Assembly: GCF_014764405.1 (NCBI RefSeq)
Contig: NZ_CP061725.1
Location: 5,766,001-5,830,000 of the forward strand
Direction: 5' to 3'
From: Micromonospora craniellae
GTDB lineage: Bacteria > Actinomycetota > Actinomycetes > Mycobacteriales > Micromonosporaceae
DNA length: 64,000 nucleotides
The position numbers and the translations under genes were made by a program. How positions within the stretch are numbered: the stretch's first letter is position 1; every line of letters starts with the position of its first letter. This document shows, in pieces, positions 16,462-25,358 of the stretch. The notes beneath the pieces are model-generated. The model was not told where the DNA came from, did no database searches, and saw nothing but the letters and a program-made list of their open reading frames with translations.

Positions 16462-18792
16462 ATGACTGAGGTCCACGGCGTGGTCGGCGCACCGGTCCCG
16501 GCACAACCGGGGCCGGGCCACGACCGGCACGACCGGTCCGACCGACCGGACGACGAGGCACGGGTCCGCGAGCTGCTCGGGCGGATGACGATCGAGGAGA
16601 AGGTCGCCCAGCTCGTCGGCTTCTGGGAGAAGGAGGACGGCGAGACCGTCGCGCCGTTGCAGGGCGAGTTCGCCGACGTCGGCAAGCTGGAGACCTTCTC
16701 CCGGCACGGACTCGGCCACCTCACCCGGGCGTACGGCACCCGGCCCGTCGACGCTGCCGCCCGCGCGTCCTGGTTGTGGAAGTTCCAGTCGGACCTGGTG
16801 ACCGGCACCCGGCTCGGCATCCCGGCGATCGTCCACGAGGAGTGCCTCACCGGGCTCTCCGCGTGGAGGGCGGCGACCTTCCCCACCCCGCTGGCGTGGG
16901 GCGCCGCCTGCGATCCGGAACTCGTCACCGCGATGGCCGAGGCGATCGGGGCGTCCATGCGGGCCCTCGGCATCCACCAGGGGCTCGCCCCGGTGCTCGA
17001 CGTGATCCGTGACCCCCGGTGGGGGCGGGTCGACGAGTGCATCGCCGAAGATCCCTACCTCGTCGGCACGCTCGGCACGTCGTACGTGCGGGGACTCCAG
17101 TCGCAGGGCGTGCTGGCCGCGCTCAAGCACTTCGCCGGCTACTCCGCCTCCCGCGCCGGACGCAACTTCGCCCCGGTGCACGCCGGTCCCCGGGAACTCG
17201 CCGACGTGCTGATCCCGCCGTTCGAGATGGCGATCCTGGACGGCGACGCGCGGTCGGTCATGCACTCGTACGCGGAGATCGACGGCGTACCGGTGGCTGC
17301 CGACCCGACCATGCTGACCGGGATCCTGCGGGACCGGTGGGGCTTCGACGGCACGGTGGTCGCCGACTACTTCGGCGTGGCCTTCCTGCACCTGCTGCAC
17401 CACGTCGCGGCCGACCACGCCGACGCGGCGGTGCAGGCGCTGACCGCCGGTGTCGACATCGAGCTGCCGACCGGCGACGCGTACCTGACGGTGGCCGAGT
17501 CGGTGCGGTCGGGCCGGCTCGACGAGGCGGTCGTGGACCGGGCGGTGCTGCGGGTGCTACGCCAGAAGCAGGCGCTCGGGCTGCTCGACGCCACCTTCGA
17601 CGACGAGCCCGAGCCGGTCGACCTCGACTCGCCGGAGCACCGGTCGATCGCCCGCCGGCTCGCCGAGAAGTCCGTCGTGCTGGTCGCCAACAAGGGCGTA
17701 CTCCCGCTGTCGGTCGGTCGGCGGGTGGCGGTGGTGGGGCCGAACGCGGACCGGGAGGGTGCGCTGTTCGGCTGCTACTCCTTCCTCAACCACGTGCTGG
17801 TCCAGCACCCGGACGTGGAGACCGGCATCGAGGTGCCCACGGTCCTCGCGGCGGCGCGGGCCGAGTTCGGCGCCGACATGGTGAGCTGGGCGCGGGGCTG
17901 CGACGTGGACACCGAGGACCGGTCCGGGTTCGACGAGGCGGTGGCCACCACCGCCGCGGCGGACGTGGCCGTCCTGGTGGTCGGCGACCACGCGGGCCTG
18001 TTCGGGCGCGGCACGGTCGGCGAGGGCTGCGACCGCGAGGACCTGGAGCTGCCGGGTGTCCAGCGTGAGCTGGTCGAGGCGGTGCTGGCGACCGGCACGC
18101 CGGTGGTCCTGGTGCTGCTCACCGGCCGGCCGTACGCGCTCGGCTGGGCGCTGGCCCGGTGCGCGGCCGTGGTGCAGGCGTTCTTCCCCGGCGAGGAGGG
18201 GGCGGGCGCGATCACCGGCGTACTCTCCGGCCGGGTCAACCCGTCGGGACGGCTGCCGGTCAGCCTGCCCGGCTCGGCCGGGGCGCAGCCGTTCTCGTAC
18301 CTGCACCCGACCCTCGGCGAAGGCAACGAGGTGACCAACCTGCCGGCGACCCCGGTGGCACCCTTCGGTCACGGCCTGTCCTACACCACGTTCGAGTACG
18401 CCGACCTGACCGTCCCCGCCACGGTGCCGACCGACGGTGCGCTGCCGGTGAGCGTCCGGCTCACCAACACCGGTGCGGTGGCCGGCGCCGAGGTGGTCCA
18501 GCTCTACGGTCGTGACCTGGTCGCCTCGGTGACCCGGCCGGTGGCCCAGTTGCTGGGCTACCACCGGGTGCACCTGGAGCCGGGCCAGTCGGTCACCGTC
18601 GACTTGACGGTGCCCACCACCCGCCTGGCCTTCACCGACCGCAGCCTCACCCGCGTGGTGGAGCCCGGCGAGGTCGACCTCTGGGTGGGCAGCAGTGTCC
18701 GCCGGGACGCCGAGGCACGCACCATCCTGGTCGGCGACACCACCCCGGTGACCAACTCGTCGCCGCGCTGGACCACCACCCACGTGCGCTGA
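16462..18792 (+). CDS. Glycoside hydrolase family 3 (beta-glucosidase/beta-xylosidase)
   Basis: 776 residues without signal peptide, so intracellular. GH3 N-terminal barrel (ELLGRMTIEEKVAQLVGFW, VHEECLTGLSAWRAATFPTP, LDVIRDPRWGR, ALKHFAGYSA), catalytic nucleophile Asp in GFDGTVVADYFGV, C-terminal alpha/beta domain (KSVVLVANKGVLPL, VVGDHAGLFGRG, PVVLVLLTGRPYALGW, GHGLSYTTFEY) and a fibronectin-III-like end. It removes non-reducing terminal beta-glucosyl or beta-xylosyl residues from imported oligosaccharides. Last gene of the LacI-controlled operon (60 bases after the permease, AAAGGGGA ribosome site) and followed by a strong hairpin. Confidence 0.93.
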   Translation: MTEVHGVVGAPVPAQPGPGHDRHDRSDRPDDEARVRELLGRMTIEEKVAQLVGFWEKEDGETVAPLQGEFADVGKLETFSRHGLGHLTRAYGTRPVDAAARASWLWKFQSDLVTGTRLGIPAIVHEECLTGLSAWRAATFPTPLAWGAACDPELVTAMAEAIGASMRALGIHQGLAPVLDVIRDPRWGRVDECIAEDPYLVGTLGTSYVRGLQSQGVLAALKHFAGYSASRAGRNFAPVHAGPRELADVLIPPFEMAILDGDARSVMHSYAEIDGVPVAADPTMLTGILRDRWGFDGTVVADYFGVAFLHLLHHVAADHADAAVQALTAGVDIELPTGDAYLTVAESVRSGRLDEAVVDRAVLRVLRQKQALGLLDATFDDEPEPVDLDSPEHRSIARRLAEKSVVLVANKGVLPLSVGRRVAVVGPNADREGALFGCYSFLNHVLVQHPDVETGIEVPTVLAAARAEFGADMVSWARGCDVDTEDRSGFDEAVATTAAADVAVLVVGDHAGLFGRGTVGEGCDREDLELPGVQRELVEAVLATGTPVVLVLLTGRPYALGWALARCAAVVQAFFPGEEGAGAITGVLSGRVNPSGRLPVSLPGSAGAQPFSYLHPTLGEGNEVTNLPATPVAPFGHGLSYTTFEYADLTVPATVPTDGALPVSVRLTNTGAVAGAEVVQLYGRDLVASVTRPVAQLLGYHRVHLEPGQSVTVDLTVPTTRLAFTDRSLTRVVEPGEVDLWVGSSVRRDAEARTILVGDTTPVTNSSPRWTTTHVR

Positions 18793-18806
18793 CAGCCGCC
18801 CCTGTG

Positions 18807-18854
18807 GATCCTGGTGCGTCGCGGCCCCGCGAAGGGCGGCGACGTACCAGGATC
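18807..18854. terminator. Strong bidirectional hairpin between convergent genes
   Basis: GATCCTGGTGCGTCGC (18807-18822) pairs with GCGACGTACCAGGATC (18839-18854), 15 of 16 positions, with a 16-base loop. It begins 15 bases after the GH3 stop and 8 bases before the minus-strand YidC remnant, so it can end transcription from both sides. Confidence 0.75.
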
Positions 18855-18861
18855 CCGGCGG

Positions 18862-19405
18862 CTATCGGCCGCGCGGCGGGCCCTTGCGGGCGGTGGTCGG
18901 CTTCGCGCCCGGCCGGGGCGCGAGCGACCGCGCCGGGGACGGTGTGACGCGCGTCGGGTCGGCGGGCGGCGGGGCCGCCGCCTTCGGTGCCGCGCTGCCG
19001 GTGACCGGCGGCGGGTACTTCCGGAGGACCCAGGTCTGCTGGGCGAGGGAGAACAGGTTCGTGGTCACCCAGTAGATGATCACGCCGATCGGGAAGATCA
19101 GGCCCGAGACCAGCAGCGAGAACGGGATGCCGTAGAGCATCAGTCGCTGCTGCCCTGGGGCGGGCCCGGCCTGCGGCGTCCGGATCGCGGTGTCGGGGCA
19201 CGCCCGTGCGCCCGGCCCGCTCCCGCAGGAGCCGGCGGGTGATCCGCAGGTCGGGGGCGGTGACCACCCGATGGACCAGGTTGGCGGCGGCGAGCACGAC
19301 GGTCAGCAGCACGCCGGTCGCCGCAGCCGTGCCGGACAGCATGCTGGAGGCACCGACGTCGGCGAGCACGCCGACGAGGTACCAGATCATGCCGAGCCCG
19401 ATCAC
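18862..19405 (-). pseudogene. DUF6412-YidC deletion remnant (two frames)
   Basis: From a GTG near 19405 the first frame encodes a short membrane protein ending GVPRHRDPDAAGRARPRA, the typical DUF6412 C-terminus, but no stop follows and the frame runs on out of context. In the neighbouring frame, around 19185-18862, lies the C-terminus of a YidC/Oxa1 insertase: GQQRLMLYGIPFSLL, FPIGVIIYWVTTNLFSLAQQ, TWVLRKYPPP and a basic tail. The N-terminal four-fifths of YidC (first helices, cytoplasmic loop) are absent. This looks like a deletion joining DUF6412 to the tail of its usual neighbour yidC with a frame change. The last 92 codons could still be read from the ATG at 19140, but would give only one or two helices. 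Confidence 0.65.
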
Positions 19406-19452
19406 GGCACCACCATATCCGCCCCGCGCACCCCGCAACCCGTGTGTCGGGC

Positions 19453-20223
19453 CTAGCGGTCGGGATCGGGCTCGGCGCGGAGGGCGGCGGTGGCGCGGAC
19501 CGCCTTGACGATCGCCGGGATGGCGCCGATCAGCAGCACCAGCGCCCAGACGATCGCGATGACCGCGAAGATCAGCGCGCCCAGGTCGTCGAGGATGCTC
19601 ACCAGGATCACCGGCACCAGGTTGTGCAGGAACTCCAGCAGCACCGTGCAGAACAGGCTGGTCAGGATCAGCAGGACCAGACCCTTGTTCTGCAGGAACT
19701 TCGGCTGGGCCAGCACGAGCAGCCCGGCCCAGGCGAGCTTGAGCAGCAGCGCCAGACCGAGCAGCACGGCGGCGTCACCGACCGGGAAGAACCCCCACAA
19801 CGCCAGGTACGCCAGCGTGCCGAACGGCACGGCCAGGAACAACGACACCATGACCATCAGCTCGACGAAGGCCACGATCAACGCCACGAACGCCACGATG
19901 ATCAGGACGATCGAGAAGATCAGCGTGGCGACGCCCTGCACCCGGCCGTGGATCCGTTCGGGCAGCACCAGCCCCAGGCAGAACAGCCCGGTGGTCCAGA
20001 GCGCCACCGCGTCGACGAGCACCAGGTAGCCGGTGCCCCGGCCGGACGGCTCGCTGACCCCGCTCACGTCACCGACCTCGACCCCGAGGTCACCGGCGCT
20101 ACCGGTCAGCGCCGCACCGGCGTCGCCGCCGCCCAGCAGCAGCCCGGCCCCCACCTCGACGCCCACCGCCAGCACCAGCGCCAGCATCGCCAGCAGCAGG
20201 AACGGCCTGCGCAGCGCACCCAT
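19453..20223 (-). CDS. Multi-pass membrane protein of unknown function
   Basis: 256 residues. A first helix (FLLLAMLALVLAVGVEVGAG), a luminal or exterior loop of about 40 residues, then roughly six closely spaced hydrophobic helices, several with regularly spaced acidic residues (VAFVALIVAFVELMVMVSLF, LVPVILVSILDDLGALIFAV). I do not recognise the family. It lies 15 bases after the small anchored protein gene and on the same strand as the contractile-system operon, but a hairpin at 20742-20799 separates the two groups, so co-function is uncertain. Confidence 0.72.
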   Translation of the reverse strand: MGALRRPFLLLAMLALVLAVGVEVGAGLLLGGGDAGAALTGSAGDLGVEVGDVSGVSEPSGRGTGYLVLVDAVALWTTGLFCLGLVLPERIHGRVQGVATLIFSIVLIIVAFVALIVAFVELMVMVSLFLAVPFGTLAYLALWGFFPVGDAAVLLGLALLLKLAWAGLLVLAQPKFLQNKGLVLLILTSLFCTVLLEFLHNLVPVILVSILDDLGALIFAVIAIVWALVLLIGAIPAIVKAVRATAALRAEPDPDR

Positions 20224-20238
20224 CCCGGCCTCCCCGCC

Positions 20239-20694
20239 TCAGTCCCGCGCGATCGTGACCGGGCAGCCGCCGGGGCAGCTCACCCGTACCGTGGTGGCCC
20301 GGTCCACGGCGATCCGGGCCACCGCGCCGGTGCCGTCGTCGGCCGGTGTGACGTCGTCCTCGATGGTGAACTCGGCGTCCCCCGGTGCTGGCGCCTCGAC
20401 GGTGAACGCTTCCGGGCTGCGCAGGATCAGCGTGCGCAACCCACCCGGGTCGGCCACCCGCAGCTCGCAGTCGCCGCTGACGGCCAGCAGCCCGGATGAC
20501 TCGACGCAGTCCGCGTCGACCGTGGCCGGCTCCACCGCCTGCGTCCCACCGCCGGCCCGCCCCAGCAGGTCGACCAGCGAATACCGCCCTGCCGGATCCC
20601 CCCGGTCCCCGCGCCCCGCCCCCACCGCCACCCCAAACAACACCACCAGCAGGACGCCAAGCACCGCCAGCAGCACCTTCTGCCGCCCACTCAC
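20239..20694 (-). CDS. Small membrane-anchored extracytoplasmic protein, unknown
   Basis: 151 residues: one N-terminal helix (VLLAVLGVLLVVLFGVAVGA) acting as signal anchor, then an exported beta-rich domain with two pairs of cysteines (DADCVESS/GDCELRV and VSCPGGCPV) that could form disulfides. No family recognised. Probably transcribed with the membrane-protein gene that follows. Confidence 0.68.
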   Translation of the reverse strand: MSGRQKVLLAVLGVLLVVLFGVAVGAGRGDRGDPAGRYSLVDLLGRAGGGTQAVEPATVDADCVESSGLLAVSGDCELRVADPGGLRTLILRSPEAFTVEAPAPGDAEFTIEDDVTPADDGTGAVARIAVDRATTVRVSCPGGCPVTIARD

Positions 20695-20741
20695 ACCCTC
20701 ACCCCACTCCGTCGCGCGTCGCCATCGCTGCTCTCACCGCG

Positions 20742-20799
20742 TTGATCAAGAAGTTTGCGTCGGGAACAGGCACTGAGCTGACGCAAAGCTCTTGATCAA
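20742..20799. repeat. 20-base inverted repeat, hairpin after the contractile operon
   Basis: TTGATCAAGAAGTTTGCGTC (20742-20761) and GACGCAAAGCTCTTGATCAA (20780-20799) pair at 18 of 20 positions around an 18-base loop. It starts 7 bases beyond the last contractile-system gene and can act as its terminator. I recall TTGATCAAG...TTTGCGTC elements as recurrent in Micromonospora intergenic DNA; this needs a genome search. Confidence 0.7.
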
Positions 20800-20805
20800 C
20801 CAAGG

Positions 20806-21723
20806 TCAGGGCGTGGGTGGGAGCTCGGTGAAACGGATCGCGTCCAGGCCGGCGAAGTAGCGGTCGGTGCTCTGCGTCTTGCCGATCGCCACCAGGGTGA
20901 TCTGGTGCGGGCCCGCCGCCAGCGGCACCCGCGCCACGTCGACCCAGTCGGTGACCCGCACGGTGGGGGAGAAGCCGATGAAGGGGTCGCCGACCTGCCG
21001 GCCGTCGATCAGGAACACCGTGTTGGCGTAGTCCGGGGCGGTGGTCCGCACGGCGGAGAACTGCCAGGTGGCCTGGGCCGGCAGCTCCACCGTCACGGTC
21101 ACCCGGTCGTTGACCGCCCGCGCCAGGAAGAACAACTGGTTGTCCTGCGACCAGGTCACCTCGCAGCAGTTCGGCTGCACCGCCACAGTCGGCGCGGCGC
21201 CCGTCGGCGACTCGACCCGGGCACCGGGCACCAGCGTCTCCGCCTCCACGGTCACCACCCGGGCCTGTGGCGGCGGATCGTCGTCGCGGGCCACCAGGAA
21301 CACCACCACCGCCGAGACCACCAGCACCAGCGCCGCCGCGGCGGCGATCCACGGCCAGGGCGTACGCGTCGGCGGCGCCACGGCACGTACCTCGTAGGTG
21401 ACCCGGCCGCTGGACCGGGAACTCTCCTCCGGCGCGGTGTTCGCCGAGTACGCGAACCCGGTCATGTCGTAGCGGCGCGGCGGTGTCCCCGCCGGCACGG
21501 CCAGGCGGACCAGGAAGGACACCGAGCCCTGCCCGGGCACCACCCGCTGCGGTTCGGTGACGGTGAACCAGGAGCGTTGCGTCCCCTCGCCGGGCGCCAC
21601 GTCGAACACCACCGTGTCCGGCGCGAGCCCCGGGTTGGAGACGGTGAAGGTCAGCTCACCGGTGTTCCGGGCGTCCAGGGTGAACTGCTCGGCTGCGGCG
21701 ACGACGGTCCATTCGGTGGTCAT
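20806..21723 (-). CDS. Contractile-system membrane protein: Ig-like domain, one helix, carbohydrate-binding-like exterior
   Basis: 305 residues, no signal peptide. Residues 1-112 form a beta-sandwich of NEW3/Ig type (FTLDARNTGELTFTVSNPG ... RVVPGQGSVSFLVRLAVPAG). A single hydrophobic helix follows (about 123-145), then residues 155-305 resemble a CBM6/35-like jelly roll (VTVEAETLVPGA, VTVTVELPAQATW, NTVFLIDGRQVGDP, LAAGPHQITLVAIGK, FAGLDAIRF). This predicts a cytoplasmic N-domain and an exterior sugar-binding domain. Start overlaps the tail-protein stop as ATGA, making it the last gene of the operon. It may tether the machine to the membrane or cell wall, in the way proposed for membrane partners of streptomycete contractile systems; that is inference. 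Confidence 0.75.
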   Translation of the reverse strand: MTTEWTVVAAAEQFTLDARNTGELTFTVSNPGLAPDTVVFDVAPGEGTQRSWFTVTEPQRVVPGQGSVSFLVRLAVPAGTPPRRYDMTGFAYSANTAPEESSRSSGRVTYEVRAVAPPTRTPWPWIAAAAALVLVVSAVVVFLVARDDDPPPQARVVTVEAETLVPGARVESPTGAAPTVAVQPNCCEVTWSQDNQLFFLARAVNDRVTVTVELPAQATWQFSAVRTTAPDYANTVFLIDGRQVGDPFIGFSPTVRVTDWVDVARVPLAAGPHQITLVAIGKTQSTDRYFAGLDAIRFTELPPTP

Positions 21724-22310
21724 GACGGCTCCTCCGGAGCGGGATCGGGCGGGGTGGGAACGAGGGCGGGGGATGGCACGGTGGCCCGGCCGACCGCCGG
21801 TGCGCTCTCCGTGACGGTGACGTCGGCGGTGACGGCGGCCGGTTTCTCCGCCGCCACGATCCGGCTGACCAGGTCGAGCTGGTCGGCGGCGGTCGCCGGC
21901 ACCCGGACGACCAGGTGGAACGGCCGGTCGGCCGGCTCGTCGAGGACGAAACCGGTGACCCCGGTGGCCAGTTCCAGGGCGGTCCGCAGCCCGTCCGGGG
22001 TGCCCCGCCAGGTCGCCAGCGCCGCACCGTGCGCCACCAGGTCACGCAGCCGGCTCCGCGGCAGCGGCAGCGGGGCGTCCCGGCGGGGCGCGGCGACCAC
22101 GTGGTCCATCGCCACCCACCGGGCCAGGTACGCCACCATGCCGTCCGGCGCGCGGTACGGCGCGAACAGCGCGTCAACCTCGGCCAGCACCGCCTCGTCC
22201 GGCGCATGCAGCGCCTCCATCACGTCCAGCAGCGCCCACAGCACGCTGCCCGGCACACAGGCCCGCTGGTACGCGGCGGGCAGCAGCCGCTCAATGGCCG
22301 GTCGACGCAT
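21720..22310 (-). CDS. Phage tail protein I-like baseplate component
   Basis: 196 residues from the ATG at 22310, which overlaps the baseplate J gene end by 20 bases. Pattern RLLPAAYQRA ... LLDVMEALHAPDEAVLAEVDALFAPYRAPDGMVAYLARWVAMD is that of the short tail-protein domain found in gpI/eCIS baseplates; the middle (WRGTPDGLRTALELATGV) is also characteristic. The C-terminal 60 residues are a Pro/Ala-rich beta segment. It would link baseplate wedge and tail fibre-like parts. Confidence 0.8.
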   Translation of the reverse strand: MRRPAIERLLPAAYQRACVPGSVLWALLDVMEALHAPDEAVLAEVDALFAPYRAPDGMVAYLARWVAMDHVVAAPRRDAPLPLPRSRLRDLVAHGAALATWRGTPDGLRTALELATGVTGFVLDEPADRPFHLVVRVPATAADQLDLVSRIVAAEKPAAVTADVTVTESAPAVGRATVPSPALVPTPPDPAPEEPS

Positions 22311-24897
22311 CCTGCCGCACCACCTCGATGTCGTGCTCGCCGGAGCAGAGCAGCCAGGTGTCCGGGACGGTGACCACGTCGGCGGTGGCCTGGTTGGCGC
22401 TGGCCGACCAGTCGACCGCGTCGCCGCTGCGGTGCACGCCACGTTCACCGCCCGCGAGCACTAGCCGGTCCGTTCCGGCGGTTAGCCGGTCCGTTCCGGC
22501 GGTGGCGGCGATCGCGTCCACCGGCACGAACCGGGTGCGGTCACGCAGCGGCAGCCCGCAGTTGACCGACACCGACGACCACTGCGGCTGCGCCGCGACG
22601 GTGTCCAGCCGCAACACCCCGCCGCTCTGCGTGGCGGCCAGCGCCAGCGTGCCGCTGAAGGTCAGGTCCCGGCAGGTGCCGCCGATCCAGCCGGACTGCA
22701 TCGTCTGCCACTTCACGTCGGACTCGAACAGCCGGGCCCGGAAGCAGCCCTGACCGGGCCGCTTCGGGTCCGGCTCCCCGGCGCCGCTCCACAGCAGGGT
22801 GGCCGGGCCGTCGTACTGCACGGCGAGCAGCCGGTTGTCCACGTTGGCCAGGCCGACGTGGGTGAAGCTGCCCGGCCGTCCCGCGTTGGCGGACAGGTAG
22901 ACCCCGAATCCGGCCTGCGCGGCCACCGCCACCCCGGGCGCGCCGCGCTCGGAGACGTACGCCCGCACCGCGTAGAAGCCCCGGTCGGCGTCGGCCGGGT
23001 CGACCAGGATCTGCAACGGCACCGCGCCGGGCAGCAGCGACACCTCGTACAGGCCGGTGTCGGTGGCGACCAGCAGTGCCCCCGCGCCGTCCCGGTCGAT
23101 CCAGGCCAGGTCACTGATCCGCGAGTCCAGATCGGCCAGCAGCGACCAGCTCTCGCCGAGGTCGGTGCTCAGGTGCACCCGGGAACCGCCACCGGAGCGG
23201 ACGGTGGCCACCGCCACCGACCCGGGCCGGGGCACGATGCCGGGCCGGACCGGGGCGGGCGCGGGCGCCACCCGCTGCACGGTCTCCCCGTCGAAACGGC
23301 CCGCCGGCTCCCAGCCGGCGCCGGCGTTGGTGGAGCGGAACAGCACCGGGCCGCTTCCCGCGTACCAGGTGCGCGGCTGGTACTGGTCTGCGGCGATGGT
23401 GCGTACCTGCTGGTCAGGGGCCTCGTCGACGACGAACCGCACCGATTCGACGTAGCGCACCCCCGGCTCGGCGTGCTCCAGCAGCCGGTACACGTTGGAC
23501 GCGCGCAGCGGCTCGCCGAACGCCCAGCCGGCCGGGTTCAGCGCGGTGGGCAGCGGGCTCAACGTCTGGTGCAGCCGGTCGTGGATGCGCCGCCGGACCG
23601 CCTCCACGTCCTCCTCCCGGCGGACCACCACCCGGGCCCGGATCGACACCGCCTTGTACCGCGCCCAGCTCGCCCGGCAGGTGGTGCCGAGCGAGCGGCG
23701 GCGCTCCAGATCCGCCTCGACCCGCAGTCGGGCCTCCTCCACCTCGTGCCCGCGCAGCTCCGTCACCGGCAGCCGGCCGCCCGGCCGGGAGTCGTCCGGC
23801 ACGTACGGCACCAGCACCACCTCGACCTCGCCGGGCCGGGCGAAGCTGTAGACGGCGGCCCGGGTGAAGGCGCGCGCCCGGCTCACCCCGCCGGAGCCGG
23901 TGGCCAGCACCTCGAAGTCGCGGGCGGTCACCGCGCGCTGCTGGGCGAAGAAGGCGTACGGGCCGCGCAGCAGCACCGACTCCATCGCCTCCATCTCCCG
24001 GCCACCGGCCGCCGGTGACGGGTTGACCACCTTCACCCCGGGCAGCGGGTCGCGCAGGCTGGTCAGCGTCCCGGCCGCCACGTTGCCGGCGGTGCCGCCA
24101 CCGGCGCGGTACCAGAGCCGCACCTGCCGCCCGGCGGGCGGCACCGCCGCGACCGGGTCGTCGTCGCCCGACGAGTCCGGCCCGCGCAGGTCCAGCGCCG
24201 GGGCGAAGGTCACCGTGCCCGAGCACCGGTCCACCAGGTACGCCTTGTCCTGCGGCCCGAGGCCGGCGAAGCTGTCCACCGCCCGCCAGATCTCGAAGGT
24301 GCGTCCCTCGTGCTCGCGGGCCGCCGCGCCCAACTCCACCGAGCCGGTCGGCACCTCGACGCCGAGCAGCAGGTCCAGCGGTTCGGCGGTCCGGGCCAGC
24401 GGGGCCCGCCCGGCGCGCAGCACCTGCCCCGGCACGCCGGTGCCGACGCCGAGCAGTTCCGCCTCGACCGGCTCGCAGTGGTGCATCCGCACGGTCACCT
24501 CGCGCTGGCCGGCGGCGAGCAGCGCCGGCTCGCAGGTGACGAAGACGACCGGTCGCAGGTCCGCGCCGCGCGCCGCCGCGACCCGGGTGCCGGCCGGGAT
24601 CCGCAGCGCGTCGTCGGCGCCGGTGCGGGTGAACCGGACGTCCGCCCAGGCCGCCGACGGGGCGTGCCGGGTCACCCCGAGCAGGTTGAGGAAGGAGACG
24701 TACGCCTTCTCCGGCAACTGGTTCAGCCGATAGATCATCACCTCGGTGAGGTGCGCGAACGCCTCCAGCAGGGCGATGCCCGGATCGTGCGCGGACAGGT
24801 CGGTCCAGCCGGGGCAGGACTGCCGGATCCGCTCCCGGGCCTCGGTCACCAGGTCGAGGAAGGTCCGGTCGTCCAGGTGCGGCACGGGCAGGGTCAT
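22291..24897 (-). CDS. Baseplate J-like protein fused to a C-terminal beta-propeller
   Basis: 868 residues. Residues 1-500 are a baseplate assembly J-like wedge protein: DLSAHDPGIALLEAFAHLTE at the N-terminus, YRLNQLPEKAYVSFLNLLGV, RAVTARDFEVLATGSGGVSRA in the middle, and the ring-forming LRVEADLERRRSLGT section. From about residue 505 the protein changes to repeated strands with Asp-box-like motifs (LFRSTNAGAGWE 519-530, VHLSTDLGESWSLL near 575-587, VYLSANAGRPGSF, VHRSGDAVDWSAS), as in sialidase/BNR propellers. The wedge part builds the baseplate; the propeller could bind a target or cover the plate. ATGA overlap with gp25 upstream; 20-base overlap downstream. Confidence 0.85.
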   Translation of the reverse strand: MTLPVPHLDDRTFLDLVTEARERIRQSCPGWTDLSAHDPGIALLEAFAHLTEVMIYRLNQLPEKAYVSFLNLLGVTRHAPSAAWADVRFTRTGADDALRIPAGTRVAAARGADLRPVVFVTCEPALLAAGQREVTVRMHHCEPVEAELLGVGTGVPGQVLRAGRAPLARTAEPLDLLLGVEVPTGSVELGAAAREHEGRTFEIWRAVDSFAGLGPQDKAYLVDRCSGTVTFAPALDLRGPDSSGDDDPVAAVPPAGRQVRLWYRAGGGTAGNVAAGTLTSLRDPLPGVKVVNPSPAAGGREMEAMESVLLRGPYAFFAQQRAVTARDFEVLATGSGGVSRARAFTRAAVYSFARPGEVEVVLVPYVPDDSRPGGRLPVTELRGHEVEEARLRVEADLERRRSLGTTCRASWARYKAVSIRARVVVRREEDVEAVRRRIHDRLHQTLSPLPTALNPAGWAFGEPLRASNVYRLLEHAEPGVRYVESVRFVVDEAPDQQVRTIAADQYQPRTWYAGSGPVLFRSTNAGAGWEPAGRFDGETVQRVAPAPAPVRPGIVPRPGSVAVATVRSGGGSRVHLSTDLGESWSLLADLDSRISDLAWIDRDGAGALLVATDTGLYEVSLLPGAVPLQILVDPADADRGFYAVRAYVSERGAPGVAVAAQAGFGVYLSANAGRPGSFTHVGLANVDNRLLAVQYDGPATLLWSGAGEPDPKRPGQGCFRARLFESDVKWQTMQSGWIGGTCRDLTFSGTLALAATQSGGVLRLDTVAAQPQWSSVSVNCGLPLRDRTRFVPVDAIAATAGTDRLTAGTDRLVLAGGERGVHRSGDAVDWSASANQATADVVTVPDTWLLCSGEHDIEVVRQDASTGH

Positions 24898-25358
24898 CGC
24901 CCCTCCTCAGCGTCGGCGCCGGGATCCGGGGTCGGGCCCGACGGGTCGTCGTCGGTCGGCAGCAGGTCCACGGAGAAGACCAACTGTCCGGGGGTGAGGC
25001 TGGCCCGGATCCGGTAGTCCAGCCGGATCACCAGCCGCCACGGATCGTCCGGGTCCGGCCCGGCGTCCACGTCGAGCACGTCGACACGGGGCTCCCAGCG
25101 GGTGACCGCCGCCCGGACGTAGTGGATGGCCAACCCGGCGGTGGTGTCGTCGTTCGGCGCGAAGACCAACCGGTGTAGCCGGGAGCCGTACCCGGGGCGC
25201 ATCAGCCGCTCGCCCGGCGTGGTGGACAGCAGCAGGAACAGCGCCTGGCGTACCGTCTCGTCGCCGTCGGTCATGGCCAGCCCGCCGGCCGCGGTCAGCC
25301 CGAGCCCACCGCTGCGACCGGCGTTGAAACCCGCGCCGAGGAACCGGATCGCCCTCAC
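24894..25358 (-). CDS. GPW/gp25 family baseplate wedge protein
   Basis: 154 residues: AGGLAMTDGDETVRQALFLLLSTTPGERLMRPGYGSRLHRLVFAP is the gp25 core (lysozyme-like fold without the catalytic residues), including the conserved GERLMRPGYGS. It forms the inner baseplate wedge that nucleates the sheath. ATG overlaps the PAAR-like stop; stop overlaps the J gene start. Confidence 0.88.
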   Translation of the reverse strand: MRAIRFLGAGFNAGRSGGLGLTAAGGLAMTDGDETVRQALFLLLSTTPGERLMRPGYGSRLHRLVFAPNDDTTAGLAIHYVRAAVTRWEPRVDVLDVDAGPDPDDPWRLVIRLDYRIRASLTPGQLVFSVDLLPTDDDPSGPTPDPGADAEEGR

